This document shows, piece after piece, positions 1 through 7,731 of a DNA stretch of 64,000 nt. How positions within the stretch are numbered: the first letter of the stretch is position 1; every line of letters begins with the position of its first letter. The stretch covers positions 124,001 to 188,000 of the forward strand of contig NIOE01000014.1 of assembly GCA_002205125.1 (NCBI GenBank), read 5' to 3'. A model generated the notes under the pieces. That model was not told where the DNA came from. It searched no databases and saw only the letters and a list, made by a program, of their open reading frames with translations. This stretch comes from Roseateles noduli (lineage in GTDB: Bacteria > Pseudomonadota > Gammaproteobacteria > Burkholderiales > Burkholderiaceae_C). The translations under genes were made by a program, and so were the position numbers.

Positions 1-507
1 GCGATGCAGGCGGAGCTGTTCCAGCGCGCGGCCCTCGACGTCGACGGCCTTGACGCTGTCGTTCTCGGCCTTGAAGCCGGCGATCTCGAAGAAGCGCATC
101 GCGCGCTCATTGTTCCGGTAGGTCCACAGCGTGACGCGGGTGCAGCCTTCTTCCTGAAGGCCTTCCTGCGCCGCTTCGACCAGGGCCTGACCGACGCCCT
201 TGTCCCAGTGGGCAGGCATGGCGTACATGGCCCAGATCTCACCGGTGGTGGAGGGCGTGCCCTTGTCGCGGGAGCGGTCGAAGCCGACGAAGCCCATGAC
301 CTCGTTGTCCAGGTGGGCGACCAGCACTTGCGGCTCGCACATGTTGATCGCCTCGCGCCAGTAGGCCTGGCGTTGGGCGACGGACAAGCCGTTCAAGGCG
401 CTGTCTGGCCAGAACTCCTTGTACGCGTCCTGAGCGGAACTCACCTGGATCTGGGCGATGGCCTTGGCATCACGCAGTGTGGCCGGGCGAATCTGAATAC
501 TCGACAT
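1..507 (-). CDS. GNAT-family N-acetyltransferase, C-terminus cut by window edge
   Basis: Acetyl-CoA-dependent N-acetyltransferase of unknown substrate. The reading frame runs from an ATG at 507 to the first base of the window without a stop, so only the extreme C-terminus is missing (169 codons seen). The N-terminus IRPATLRDAKAIAQIQ is the usual first strand and helix of the GNAT fold. The acetyl-CoA loop is at GEIWAMYAMPAHWDKGVGQA, with the Q/R-x-x-G-x-G/A pattern as DKGVGQA. The closing segment NNERAMRFFEIAGF is also typical. It is transcribed away from the exonuclease pair to its right and looks monocistronic here. Confidence 0.85.
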   Translation of the reverse strand, partial: MSSIQIRPATLRDAKAIAQIQVSSAQDAYKEFWPDSALNGLSVAQRQAYWREAINMCEPQVLVAHLDNEVMGFVGFDRSRDKGTPSTTGEIWAMYAMPAHWDKGVGQALVEAAQEGLQEEGCTRVTLWTYRNNERAMRFFEIAGFKAENDSVKAVDVEGRALEQLRLHR

Positions 508-661
508 ACTTGGAGAACAAACGCATTTCGGGGAAAGGGCGGGATTGTCCCAGTCAATGCGGCCAAACGGGCATCTTGACAGCAAATGTTTTACTGATCT
601 TGATCGCCGCTGTGCGCATGGCCGCGATCCCGCGGCTTCTGAAGCTCACGACATGCGAACT

Positions 662-1324
662 TCAGACCAGGGACACCTGCTGATGACGACGGAAGTCGCG
701 CGCATAACCGGTGGCGGCCTTGTGCCACAGCGGACGCGCCACGGCCTGCAATCGCAGCAGCAGCTCGTGTTCGACGCTCAGTTCCCCGAGAAATTCGGCG
801 AGTTCGACCCCGATGTCGCGCTGCATCCGCTGCACCAGTTGCGCAGTGGTCAGGGCATCGGCGAGCGCCCGGTGCGCGCGGCCGTTGTCCGGCAGACGAT
901 GGTGGCGGGCCAGGGTGCCGAGCTTGCAGTTGGGCGATTCCGGGTAGAGGCGGCGAGCCAGTTTCACGGTACACGCGAACTCCGGCGCGATGCGCGGCGA
1001 GGCCTCCGCACGATCGAGCTCATGCAGCCAGAAGCCGCGATCGAAGCTCGAGTTGTGGGCGACGAAGCCGCAGCCTTCGGTGCAGGTCGCGACTTCGCGC
1101 ATGACCTGGGCCGCATCAGGCGCGTCCTCGAGCATCTCGTTGCTGATGCCGGTCAGGCGCTCGATCATCGGCGGGATCCAGGCGCCGGTGTTCATGAGGC
1201 TCTGGTACTGGCCGACGATCTCGCCGTCGCGCAGCAGCACGGCGGCGATCTCGGTGGCACGACCTCCCCCCTGCGGCGAGTTGCCCGTGGTCTCGAAGTC
1301 GATGACGGCGATGGTGCGCTTCAT
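662..1324 (-). CDS. DnaQ-like 3'-5' exonuclease (DEDDh family)
   Basis: Predicted 220-residue exonuclease of the DNA polymerase III epsilon / RNase T superfamily. The three metal-binding motifs are visible: Exo I as VIDFETTG (D9, E11), Exo II as AHNSSFDRGFW, and Exo III as AHRALADALTT, giving the DEDDh set. It lacks the polymerase-binding tail of housekeeping epsilon subunits, so a stand-alone repair or nucleotide-trimming role is likelier. Its ATG overlaps the stop of the MazG-like gene (ATGA at 1321-1324), so the two are co-transcribed and probably translationally coupled. The exact substrate is unknown. Confidence 0.85.
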   Translation of the reverse strand: MKRTIAVIDFETTGNSPQGGGRATEIAAVLLRDGEIVGQYQSLMNTGAWIPPMIERLTGISNEMLEDAPDAAQVMREVATCTEGCGFVAHNSSFDRGFWLHELDRAEASPRIAPEFACTVKLARRLYPESPNCKLGTLARHHRLPDNGRAHRALADALTTAQLVQRMQRDIGVELAEFLGELSVEHELLLRLQAVARPLWHKAATGYARDFRRHQQVSLV

Positions 1325-1635
1325 GCGGCCGGGGCGGGGTACTTCCGCGCATTCATCGCGATCTTCCGGTCGACCGCGGCCGGCACGTCGACGCCGGCCC
1401 GGTCCGCGATCTGCAGCAGGTACATCAACACGTCGGCGATCTCCTCGCCCAGATGCTGATGCTCCTCGGGAGGCAGCTGCTGCGACTCCTCGGCGGTCTT
1501 CCACTGGAAGATCTCGACGAGCTCGGCCGACTCCACGACCAGCGCCATCGCCAGGTTCTTCGGCGTGAGGTACGGGTCCCAGTCGCGGGCTGCGGCGAAG
1601 TCGCGCAGCCGTCGTTGCAGGTCGGCAATGTCCAT
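1321..1635 (-). CDS. MazG-like nucleotide pyrophosphohydrolase
   Basis: A 104-residue all-alpha NTP pyrophosphohydrolase of the short MazG/dCTPase type. These enzymes hydrolyse (d)NTPs to monophosphate and pyrophosphate and clean damaged or excess nucleotides from the pool. The Mg-binding acidic residues are seen as ESAELVEIFQW and EEIADVLMYLLQIAD (E-x2-E and EExxD). It is the first gene of a two-gene operon with the DnaQ-like exonuclease, overlapping by ATGA, which suggests a joint role in nucleotide or DNA quality control. The upstream gap is the oriC-like region described separately. Confidence 0.85.
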   Translation of the reverse strand: MDIADLQRRLRDFAAARDWDPYLTPKNLAMALVVESAELVEIFQWKTAEESQQLPPEEHQHLGEEIADVLMYLLQIADRAGVDVPAAVDRKIAMNARKYPAPAA

Positions 1636-1740
1636 GGGTTGGCAGTGTGCAAGTCCGGCGCGGCGCGCTCAAGCGCCGTGTGCGCTGCAAGCGCCACACA
1701 GCAACGTCGCAAGGAAATTTCCCGCCTCTGTTTTCAACAT

Positions 1741-2005
1741 CAAGGTTTTATATAACTCTTTAGTCGTCTTAGTAGAGGGACGGACTTTCTGTGGACAAGT
1801 CGGAAATTCCTTTCAGAACCAACGACTTGGGACCATCAAAACCTTGTGCGTGGAGGGCCTTGTTGGCGTTGCACGGATCGTCAACAACCAGGACCGACCC
1901 CCGTCGGCCTGTGGAGAACCGGCCAGTTGCCAGAAAGTTTTCCACAGCGTTGTTGGCTATGCAGCCAACGCCGACTTGCGCTAGCGATGCCAGGAATGGG
2001 GATAA
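1741..2005. other. oriC-like / DnaA-box region A
   Basis: The non-coding gap 1636-2020 holds an AT-rich stretch (1746-1770), then TTAGTAG at 1769-1775, a short GC-richer spacer and TGTGGACAA at 1790-1798. Further DnaA-box-like 9-mers are TGTGGAGAA (1910-1918), TTTTCCACA (1938-1946, fits TTWTNCACA) and TGGGGATAA (1997-2005). The order unwinding-like DNA, TAG trios, GC spacer, DnaA box is the layout described for bacterial basal origin-unwinding systems. A related copy lies at 3825-4040, beyond queD. Whether DnaA binds, and whether either copy fires, cannot be read from the sequence; the nearby genes are not the usual oriC neighbours. Confidence 0.5.
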
Positions 2006-2020
2006 CTTTCCTCGGCCGCC

Positions 2021-2668
2021 TCAGTCGATGCCCACCACCTTGTGCATCTGGATCGACAGCTTCCACTGCGGATGAGCCATGCAGTAGGCGATGGCGGCCC
2101 TGGTGTTCTGCTTCTGCAGGAGGGAGTCCATCGGCTGAAGGAAGAAGTGGTCGAAGGCCAGATCCGCGAAGCGCTCCGGCAGAGCCAGAGGTTGTGGATA
2201 AACCAGCTTCAACTCATGGCCCTTCGTGAGGACCACCTCCGCATCGGCCTTCGGGCTGACGCAGATCCAGTCCAGCCCCTCGGGTGCGGGCTGGGTGCCG
2301 TTGGTCTCGACGGCGATCTCGAAGCCGTGGGTCTTCAGGGCGGTGATCAGCGGACCGTCAAGCTGCAGCAGCGGTTCGCCGCCGGTACAGACGACGTAGG
2401 GCGTGCCGGTCTTGCGGCCGTGCTCGTCCTTGGGCCACTTGTCGGCGATGGCCTCTGCGAGCGCATCCGCCGAAGCGAACTTGCCGCCGCCCTGCCCGTC
2501 CGTGCCGACGAAGTCGGTGTCGCAGAAGGTGCAGACGGCCTTTTCGCGATCCTGCTCGCGACCGGTCCACAGGTTGCAGCCGGCGAAGCGGCAGAACACG
2601 GCGGCACGGCCGGCCTGGGCGCCCTCGCCCTGCAGCGTGTAGAACATTTCCTTGACGGCGTAGGTCAT
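2021..2668 (-). CDS. queE: 7-carboxy-7-deazaguanine synthase QueE
   Basis: Radical-SAM enzyme that contracts 6-carboxytetrahydropterin to 7-carboxy-7-deazaguanine in queuosine/preQ0 synthesis. The 215-residue protein begins MTYAVKEMFYTLQGEG, typical for QueE. Its cluster-binding cysteines lie in CNLWTGREQDREKAVC followed by TFC, a C-x14-C-x2-C loop like that reported for Burkholderia QueE rather than the usual CxxxCxxC. The glycine-rich SAM segment is YVVCTGGEPLLQLD. The ATG at 2668 overlaps the queD stop (ATGA), so queD and queE form one operon and catalyse consecutive steps. Confidence 0.95.
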   Translation of the reverse strand: MTYAVKEMFYTLQGEGAQAGRAAVFCRFAGCNLWTGREQDREKAVCTFCDTDFVGTDGQGGGKFASADALAEAIADKWPKDEHGRKTGTPYVVCTGGEPLLQLDGPLITALKTHGFEIAVETNGTQPAPEGLDWICVSPKADAEVVLTKGHELKLVYPQPLALPERFADLAFDHFFLQPMDSLLQKQNTRAAIAYCMAHPQWKLSIQMHKVVGID

Positions 2669-3786
2669 ACGGGGATCAGCTCCTCGAAAGGACCATGGCT
2701 GACGATGACGCCGCTGCCGCGGGTCTCGTACAGATCGACGCGCTCCAGCGGCGGCAGCTGCGCCTTGGCCTGCTGCAGCACCCACGCGGCCAGGCTGGCG
2801 GTGTCCGAGTCGGCCAGGCCGGCGAGTTCATGCAACGGATGGTGGTCCATGGCCTTGTAGATCGGATCGAACAGCAGCTTCACGTCGCTGAAGTCCATGG
2901 CCCAGCCGAACACCTGGTCCAGCGCCGCGCTGAGGTGGAGACGCAGCGTGAAGGTGTGGCCGTGGATGCCGGCCAGCGGATGTCCGGCCGGCGCGCGGTT
3001 GAGCTTCACAGCGCTGTCGAGGGTGAACTCCTTCCAGATCCGGTAGCGCTCGCCGTCGAAGTTGGCGCCGCTGGAACCGGTCTCGTAGACGGTAACCCAG
3101 CTCAACTCGGGCAGCTGCGGCTTCAGGCGCGCCCACAGCCAGGACGAGATCAACTCGCTGGTCGGGTTGGACAGGCCTTCGATCTCGTTCAGGCACTGGT
3201 AGTTCAGCTGCGCGTGGAACGGCGCCCAGAGTTCATCGAGATGGTCGTAGTCGATGCTCAGGTCGCGCTCGCCGAGGTCCTGGTTGGCGTGCAGGATCAA
3301 TTCGAAGCCATGACCGTGCATCCGGCCGCACTTGTGGCCCATCGGGACATTGGGCAGCTGATGGGCGGCCTGGAAACGATACCGGCGCCAGACATGCGCG
3401 TGACCGTTGGCGTCCAGGTCGACGCCGGAGTTCGCGGTGCTCTGGATCCCGACCTGCGTGATGCCGGGCACCTTGAACTCGGTTTCCAGGCGATGCCGGA
3501 TCCAACGGGCGATGTTCTCGTCGGTGGGCTGGGTGATGTGCTGATTCAGCAGCGCATGGTCCAGCGGGGCGATGCAGCGCTCGAGGCAATCGCGCAGCGC
3601 GCTGACTTCGCCGCCGGGGAACGGCGCCCAGCCGGAGGGAAGTTCCGCGCGGACCGTGGCCAGATAGCTGTGACCGTGCAGACCGCGGGAGCGGTGTCCC
3701 GGGGGGAGCGCGTCGATCTGGCAGGCCGACTCGAACCCCGCGGAAGCGGTGAAAAGGGAAGCTGGAGAAGCAGGTAAAGCAGACAT
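2665..3786 (-). CDS. queD: 6-carboxytetrahydropterin synthase QueD, three tandem T-fold units
   Basis: Converts dihydroneopterin triphosphate to 6-carboxytetrahydropterin, the substrate of QueE. At 373 residues it is about three times the usual QueD length and reads as three PTPS-like units. Zinc-site HGH motifs occur at H37/H39, H157/H159 and H275/H277. Only the middle unit keeps the catalytic cysteine (GHKCGRMHGH, C153) with a downstream E235. Unit 1 has GHRSRGLHGH and unit 3 GHPLAGIHGH without Cys, although unit 3 keeps a YET motif (E354). The flanking units may be structural, or the protein may build its own T-fold ring. The ATG at 3786 is the only start that keeps unit 1 whole. Confidence 0.88.
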   Translation of the reverse strand: MSALPASPASLFTASAGFESACQIDALPPGHRSRGLHGHSYLATVRAELPSGWAPFPGGEVSALRDCLERCIAPLDHALLNQHITQPTDENIARWIRHRLETEFKVPGITQVGIQSTANSGVDLDANGHAHVWRRYRFQAAHQLPNVPMGHKCGRMHGHGFELILHANQDLGERDLSIDYDHLDELWAPFHAQLNYQCLNEIEGLSNPTSELISSWLWARLKPQLPELSWVTVYETGSSGANFDGERYRIWKEFTLDSAVKLNRAPAGHPLAGIHGHTFTLRLHLSAALDQVFGWAMDFSDVKLLFDPIYKAMDHHPLHELAGLADSDTASLAAWVLQQAKAQLPPLERVDLYETRGSGVIVSHGPFEELIPV

Positions 3787-3824
3787 TCCGAGAGTGTGAC
3801 ACGCCGGCTTTTCTTATCTTCTTG

Positions 3825-4040
3825 TATTGAATATCTCCTTGGTCGTATTAGTAGGTGTTCGAGGGTTCGTGTGGACAACGCCCGAATTGCTTGTCAGAAC
3901 AACGACTTGCGAACAGGGCAACGATGTGGGCGGCACCCGGGGCAACAGCGGGATGGAAAGACAACAAGTTCCGGCATTGCGGAACCGCTGTGGACAACCT
4001 GCCAGTTGTTCATCGCTCATCCCCAGGGTTGTGCACAGGC
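3825..4040. other. oriC-like / DnaA-box region B, second copy
   Basis: Gap 3787-4134 between queD and the toxin gene. AT-rich DNA (3810-3838) leads to TTAGTAG at 3848-3854, then TGTGGACAA at 3870-3878, a second TGTGGACAA at 3989-3997 and a weaker TTGTGCACA at 4029-4037. It aligns in the same orientation with region A: both contain GTCGTNTTAGTAG, CAGAAC-CAACGACTTG-type and GCCAGTTG blocks in the same order, and the TTAGTAG-to-box spacing is 14 versus 15 nt. The two copies flank queE-queD as direct repeats that have diverged but keep the DnaA-like words. Confidence 0.5.
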
Positions 4041-4106
4041 GGTCCATCAACACCAACAACGCATCTTTGAGCCAGAGACAGGGTCGAACCGCTCGAACAG
4101 ACTATG

Positions 4107-4117
4107 GCACCTAGTGC
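4107..4117. promoter_or_regulatory. palindromic candidate operator of the RelE-type locus
   Basis: GCAC-CTA-GTGC is a perfect inverted repeat about 18 bases before the toxin start codon and just upstream of its ribosome binding site. Type II toxin-antitoxin loci are normally repressed at such palindromes by the antitoxin, here the HTH protein encoded second. The site is short, so this is a suggestion only. Confidence 0.3.
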
Positions 4118-4134
4118 TACAGTTTGGAGATCAT

Positions 4135-4521
4135 GTGAAGAGGGTTTTCAAGACACGTGCGTTTGATCGATGGGCGAAGAAACTAGTACCCGACTGCCTG
4201 CTTTGTTTGGCCGCGAGGGACATCGAGGCCGGCCGGTTTGAAGCGGACCTTGGCCATGGGCTATGCAAGAAGCGGATTGCAGTAGCGGGTCGCGGCAAGC
4301 GTGGAGGCTTGCGCGCGCTTGTCGCCAAGCGTCATGCCGACGCCGTCTTCTTCGTGGCAGGGCGGGAAAAGAACGAACCTGGGTTCGATTTTTCCGATGA
4401 AGCAGTGGACGTCGCGTTGGCAATTGCCTGCCAGTTGCAAAGCATGAGCCTGTCGGACTTGGCCGCGTCGATCCTCGATGGACGATTGAAGGAGATTTGC
4501 AATGGCAACCAAGGACCCTGA
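4135..4521 (+). CDS. type II toxin, RelE/ParE superfamily (COG4737-like)
   Basis: A 128-residue predicted toxin, probably an mRNA interferase. It starts at GTG 4135, chosen because GGAGA ends four bases upstream and because the family's N-terminus VFKTRAFDRWAKK begins there. The diagnostic block KKRIAVAGRGKRGGLRALVA, followed by AVFFVAGREKNE, matches the COG4737 type of RelE proteins. The family usually ends near 110-120 residues, so the length is normal. The downstream antitoxin gene overlaps it by 20 bases, toxin first, as in HigBA-type loci. Base composition is less GC-rich than the surroundings, in line with a mobile addiction module. Confidence 0.8.
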   Translation: MKRVFKTRAFDRWAKKLVPDCLLCLAARDIEAGRFEADLGHGLCKKRIAVAGRGKRGGLRALVAKRHADAVFFVAGREKNEPGFDFSDEAVDVALAIACQLQSMSLSDLAASILDGRLKEICNGNQGP

Positions 4522-4834
4522 GAACGCGCGCATCTTGCGCGACTTGCTGGAGTTCGCTGAGGATCTGAACTCCTACGGACTGATGTCGAAATCGAGCATG
4601 GCAAAGATCAGGTCACTTTGCGTGCCGCCGCCGGCCTACACCAGCGAGCAGATCGCGGCGATCCGTACGCGAGTGGCGAAGATGAGCCAATCGGTCTTTG
4701 CTGCGTTCCTGAACGTCAGCGTGTCGACGGTCCAGAAGTGGGAATCGCCCAGAGCAAACAAGCAGCCGACCGGGGCTGCGCTCAGGCTCCTGCAGCTTGT
4801 CGAGTCGAAGGGGGTCGAAGCATTGATCGCTTGA
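4502..4834 (+). CDS. HTH antitoxin (HigA/XRE type) of the RelE locus
   Basis: A 110-residue DNA-binding antitoxin. The C-terminal half carries a helix-turn-helix: TRVAKMSQSVFAAFLNVSVS then TVQKWESPRANKQPTG, in which the antitoxin-typical W-E follows the recognition helix. The N-terminal part would bind the toxin. It begins at ATG 4502 inside the end of the toxin gene, so the pair is translationally coupled, and it ends 20 bases before a strong terminator. It is expected to neutralise the toxin and repress the shared promoter. Confidence 0.8.
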   Translation: MATKDPENARILRDLLEFAEDLNSYGLMSKSSMAKIRSLCVPPPAYTSEQIAAIRTRVAKMSQSVFAAFLNVSVSTVQKWESPRANKQPTGAALRLLQLVESKGVEALIA

Positions 4835-4853
4835 GGCGCCTGGTTCAGAAACG

Positions 4854-4880
4854 AAAAAGCCCCGCATGGCGGGGCTTTTG
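4854..4880. terminator. bidirectional intrinsic terminator
   Basis: AAAAAGCCCCGC-at-GGCGGGGCTTTTG forms a strong GC stem with A/T tracts on both sides. It can stop the toxin-antitoxin transcript from the left and the S1/P1 nuclease transcript from the right. Confidence 0.85.
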
Positions 4881-4898
4881 TTCATCTGAGATCTGCGA

Positions 4899-5957
4899 TC
4901 ACTTCTTGTCCGACTTGTCTGTCTTGTCCGGCCAGATGCTCTCCAGCATCTGCGCCAGGCGCGCGCCGCCCTTGATGACGTTGAGACGCGTCTGCTCGAG
5001 GCTTCGAGTGTCGTAACCCGCCGGCGGCGTGGCCAGCCAGCGCGGACCGCGCAGGCTCTGCTGCCGGGCGCCGAAGCTCATGCCTTCGAACGCGTCACGC
5101 GCCCCCAGCAGCGACTCGCTGGCCCACAGCACGGGCCAGTCGTCGGGATTGCCCGTCGCGGGCGGCACATCCTTGGCCAGTGACGGCATCGCGGCCAGCT
5201 GCTCGGCGCTCAGCCGACCCGGCATCCCGTCCCAGAAGCTGTGCAGGTTGCCGCCAGGCGTGCCGTCCGGCTTCGGCAGCGTGATGGCGTTCGCGCCCAC
5301 CGTGTGCGTCTGGGCGTCGGCACCCTGCGTGTCGGGGTCGTACGGCTTGCCGTCCGCATCCAGGTACAGCGAGCCCATATGCAGCGGCTGGTGCATGTCG
5401 CCGATCGCATGCCCGACCAGCGCCAGCGCCTCACGCTCGTTGAAGTCCATCGGCGGCGTCTGCTTGCCGGTCTTCAGCACCAGGATCGCCGCCTTCAACG
5501 CGGGCACCAGATCATGGTCGCTGGTGCCGATCGCGCCGGGCACATATCGGCCGCGCTGGATCGCGACGTTGGCGTAGTGGTACTGCTTGTTGCAGGACTC
5601 TTCGCCCGGCTTGGGATCGCACTGCTCGAAGTTGCGCTTCACGTAGTCGCGCATCCGCGCTTCTTCTTCAGCGTTGTTTTCGAACACGGCGCATTCGGCG
5701 AAACGACCGGTCACGGCGTACTTGAAGTCGTTGCCGGTGTCGATGCCCTTCACGCAGTCGTCCCAGACGGCGATGTCGCGCAGCGAGACCGGACCGAGGA
5801 TCCGTTTCACTTCGGTGTCGGCGCGATGGCCCTTGATCAACTGGGCAGCGATCTCGCCGACGGTGTTGTGGCCGACGGCACCGAATCCGAAGGCTTGACC
5901 GCAGCAGGCGGCCACCAGCGACAACGCGACCAGGCCGCGCGCAAACGATTTAGTCAT
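4899..5957 (-). CDS. secreted S1/P1-type nuclease
   Basis: Zinc-dependent class I nuclease that degrades single-stranded DNA/RNA, exported by a Sec signal peptide (residues 1-24). Metal ligands of the tri-zinc site are visible: GHNTVGEIA (His), RDIAVWDDCVK (Asp), HAIGDMHQPLH (His, Asp, His) and GNLHSFWDG (His, Asp). The start ATG at 5957 places a normal signal peptide. In the family the mature protein usually begins with Trp, whose backbone binds zinc. Here the aligned residue is Phe25 (FGAVGH). The gene is monocistronic and shares a bidirectional terminator with the toxin locus. Likely role: nucleotide or phosphate scavenging. Confidence 0.9.
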   Translation of the reverse strand: MTKSFARGLVALSLVAACCGQAFGFGAVGHNTVGEIAAQLIKGHRADTEVKRILGPVSLRDIAVWDDCVKGIDTGNDFKYAVTGRFAECAVFENNAEEEARMRDYVKRNFEQCDPKPGEESCNKQYHYANVAIQRGRYVPGAIGTSDHDLVPALKAAILVLKTGKQTPPMDFNEREALALVGHAIGDMHQPLHMGSLYLDADGKPYDPDTQGADAQTHTVGANAITLPKPDGTPGGNLHSFWDGMPGRLSAEQLAAMPSLAKDVPPATGNPDDWPVLWASESLLGARDAFEGMSFGARQQSLRGPRWLATPPAGYDTRSLEQTRLNVIKGGARLAQMLESIWPDKTDKSDKK

Positions 5958-6252
5958 GACAGGGAATCCATGTCGAACGATGCGCCGGCGGGCGCCGGCA
6001 GGGGATTCGCGATTGTGCATGGGGCCTCATGACAGGCATCAACGGAGATTCCCGCGTGATGGCGTCTGATGGGCGCATCGCGCAGCCGAGGCCTCCGGCT
6101 TTACCTCCGCTTTACGGCGCCCTGCCCTTCCCAGTCCGGGTCTGCCCGACCTGACCCTTATTCGGTCCGCGCATGTTGATCCATCAAGCGCTTCGTTCGG
6201 CAAATGAGCGCGGCTGCCTAAGCTGGTCCCCACCTTATCTGGAGCCCCTCGC

Positions 6253-6471
6253 ATGACCATCACCGCCATCAACGTCCGCAACCAGTTCCGCGGGACCATC
6301 AAGGAGATCGTGGAAGGCCCCGTCGTCTCCGAAGTCGATGTGCAGACCGCCGCCGGCCTGATCGTCACGTCGGTCATCACGACGCGCTCGGTGAAGGAAC
6401 TGAACCTGACCGTCGGCAAGGAAGTCGTCGCGCTGGTGAAGTCCACCGAAGTGTCGATCGCCACCTTGTGA
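6253..6471 (+). CDS. Mop/TOBE molybdate-binding protein
   Basis: A 72-residue single TOBE (Mop) domain. Proteins of this type (molbindins) oligomerise and bind molybdate or tungstate in the cytoplasm. The sequence INVRNQFRGTIKEIVEGPVV, followed by SEVDVQT, VTSVIT and KEVVALVKSTEVSIA, is the complete family pattern. It is likely co-transcribed with the hydrolase that starts 31 bases downstream, though no functional link is obvious. The 5958-6252 gap upstream shows no gene; TTGATCCATCAA near 6177-6188 is a small palindrome of unknown role. Confidence 0.9.
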   Translation: MTITAINVRNQFRGTIKEIVEGPVVSEVDVQTAAGLIVTSVITTRSVKELNLTVGKEVVALVKSTEVSIATL

Positions 6472-6502
6472 GCTTCCGGTCCGAGACCAGCAGGAGATCG
6501 CC

Positions 6503-7123
6503 ATGGCGCTCTACCCTCTCCGTGCGACGCAGCACAACGGCAGCGCAGAACCGCGTCTGCTGATCATCCCCGGCCTGCATGACAGCGGGCCGGCGCATTG
6601 GCAGAGCTGGCTCGAACAGCAGTACCGCGACGCGCACCGGGTGCGACAGCGCGATTTCAGCCATCCGGACCTGGAAAGGTGGTCGGAGCGCATCCACGCG
6701 CGGATCGACAACGCCGGGCCCGGCGAATGGATCGTGGTGGCGCACAGCTTCGGGTGCCTGGCGCTGGCGCATCACCTGCAACGCCACCCGGATTCACCGG
6801 TACGCGAGGCGCTGCTGGTGGCGCCGGCGGAGCCCGACAAGTTCGGCCTCGCGGAGAGTCTGCCACACCACCGCCTCGGCCGTCCGACGGCGCTGATCGC
6901 CAGCCAGAACGACCCGTGGATGAGCGCCTCGAGCGCGCTGCGCTGGGCGACGCGCTGGGGCAGCAGCTACAGCAACATCGGCCTGGTCGGCCATATCAAC
7001 ACGGAGTCCGGATTCGGTCCGTTCCCGCTGGCCAAACGCTGGGTCGAGGCCGCGCGAGCCCGCGCCGCACGCGAGCGCCGACCCGAACGCGCCGGCATCC
7101 TGGAGTGGTCGTTCTCAGTCTGA
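6503..7123 (+). CDS. RBBP9/YdeN-family serine hydrolase
   Basis: A 206-residue alpha/beta hydrolase of the RBBP9/YdeN group, cytoplasmic, natural substrate unknown. The family start LLIIPGLHDSGPAHWQSWLE is clear. The nucleophile is in VVAHSFGCLA, and the acid and base positions are ASQNDPWM and GHINTESGFG, the usual triad context in this family. AGGAG lies seven bases before the ATG. The gene follows the Mop gene closely and precedes an SRPBCC gene after 161 bases, so the three may share a transcript. Confidence 0.88.
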   Translation: MALYPLRATQHNGSAEPRLLIIPGLHDSGPAHWQSWLEQQYRDAHRVRQRDFSHPDLERWSERIHARIDNAGPGEWIVVAHSFGCLALAHHLQRHPDSPVREALLVAPAEPDKFGLAESLPHHRLGRPTALIASQNDPWMSASSALRWATRWGSSYSNIGLVGHINTESGFGPFPLAKRWVEAARARAARERRPERAGILEWSFSV

Positions 7124-7284
7124 CGCTACGCGGCGCAACAACCACGAACGCGCCGTGATCCAGCGCCCGGCCGGGCCCACCTGAACGTCCCCGGGGAATC
7201 CCTGTCAGGGCCCCAGGGTCTCGCGCCGGACACGTTCCAGGGCTATCGTCGATCTCCCATTCGAGAACGAATCCGGAGACCCCG

Positions 7285-7731
7285 ATGCCCTTCACCATCC
7301 GTCTGCACCGCGTCCTGAAAGCACCGCCGGAACGCGTCTACCGCGCGTTCACCGACGCCGCAGCAATGTGCAAATGGCTGCCGCCCCATGGCTTCACTGG
7401 CACCATGCACCACATGGACCCGAAAGTCGGCGGCACCTGGCGCATGTCCTTCAACAACCTCTCAGCCGGCGGATCACACAGCTTCGGGGGCGAATACCTC
7501 GAGCTCGAACCCGGGAAGAAGCTCCGCTATACAAGCCGCTTCGATGACCCCAACCTGCCCGGCGAAATGACGACGACCGTCGAGCTGTCGCAGGTTTTCT
7601 GCGGGACCGAAATGCAGGTCACGCAGGAAGGCATCCCCGATGTCATCCCTTCCCAAGCCTGCTATCTCGGCTGGCAAGAATCCCTCACCCTCCTCGCGCA
7701 GCTGGTCGAACCCGATATTCCGAACGGCTGA
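7285..7731 (+). CDS. SRPBCC/AHSA1-family START-like protein
   Basis: A 148-residue protein of the Bet v1-like SRPBCC superfamily (Aha1-type). These proteins form a hydrophobic ligand cavity and are often of unknown ligand. The opening IRLHRVLKAPPERVYRAFTD and the central PKVGGTWRMSF and GGEYLELEPGKKLRYT blocks are characteristic. The ending GWQESLTLLAQLVE is the usual C-terminal helix over the cavity. Function cannot be fixed further. It lies at the end of a run of small plus-strand genes. Confidence 0.85.
   Translation: MPFTIRLHRVLKAPPERVYRAFTDAAAMCKWLPPHGFTGTMHHMDPKVGGTWRMSFNNLSAGGSHSFGGEYLELEPGKKLRYTSRFDDPNLPGEMTTTVELSQVFCGTEMQVTQEGIPDVIPSQACYLGWQESLTLLAQLVEPDIPNG

Noticed and set aside
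2695-3777. Open frame on the plus strand across queD
   Set aside because: Composition is that of an antisense frame and it destroys no known motif on the minus strand; QueD motifs are unambiguous.
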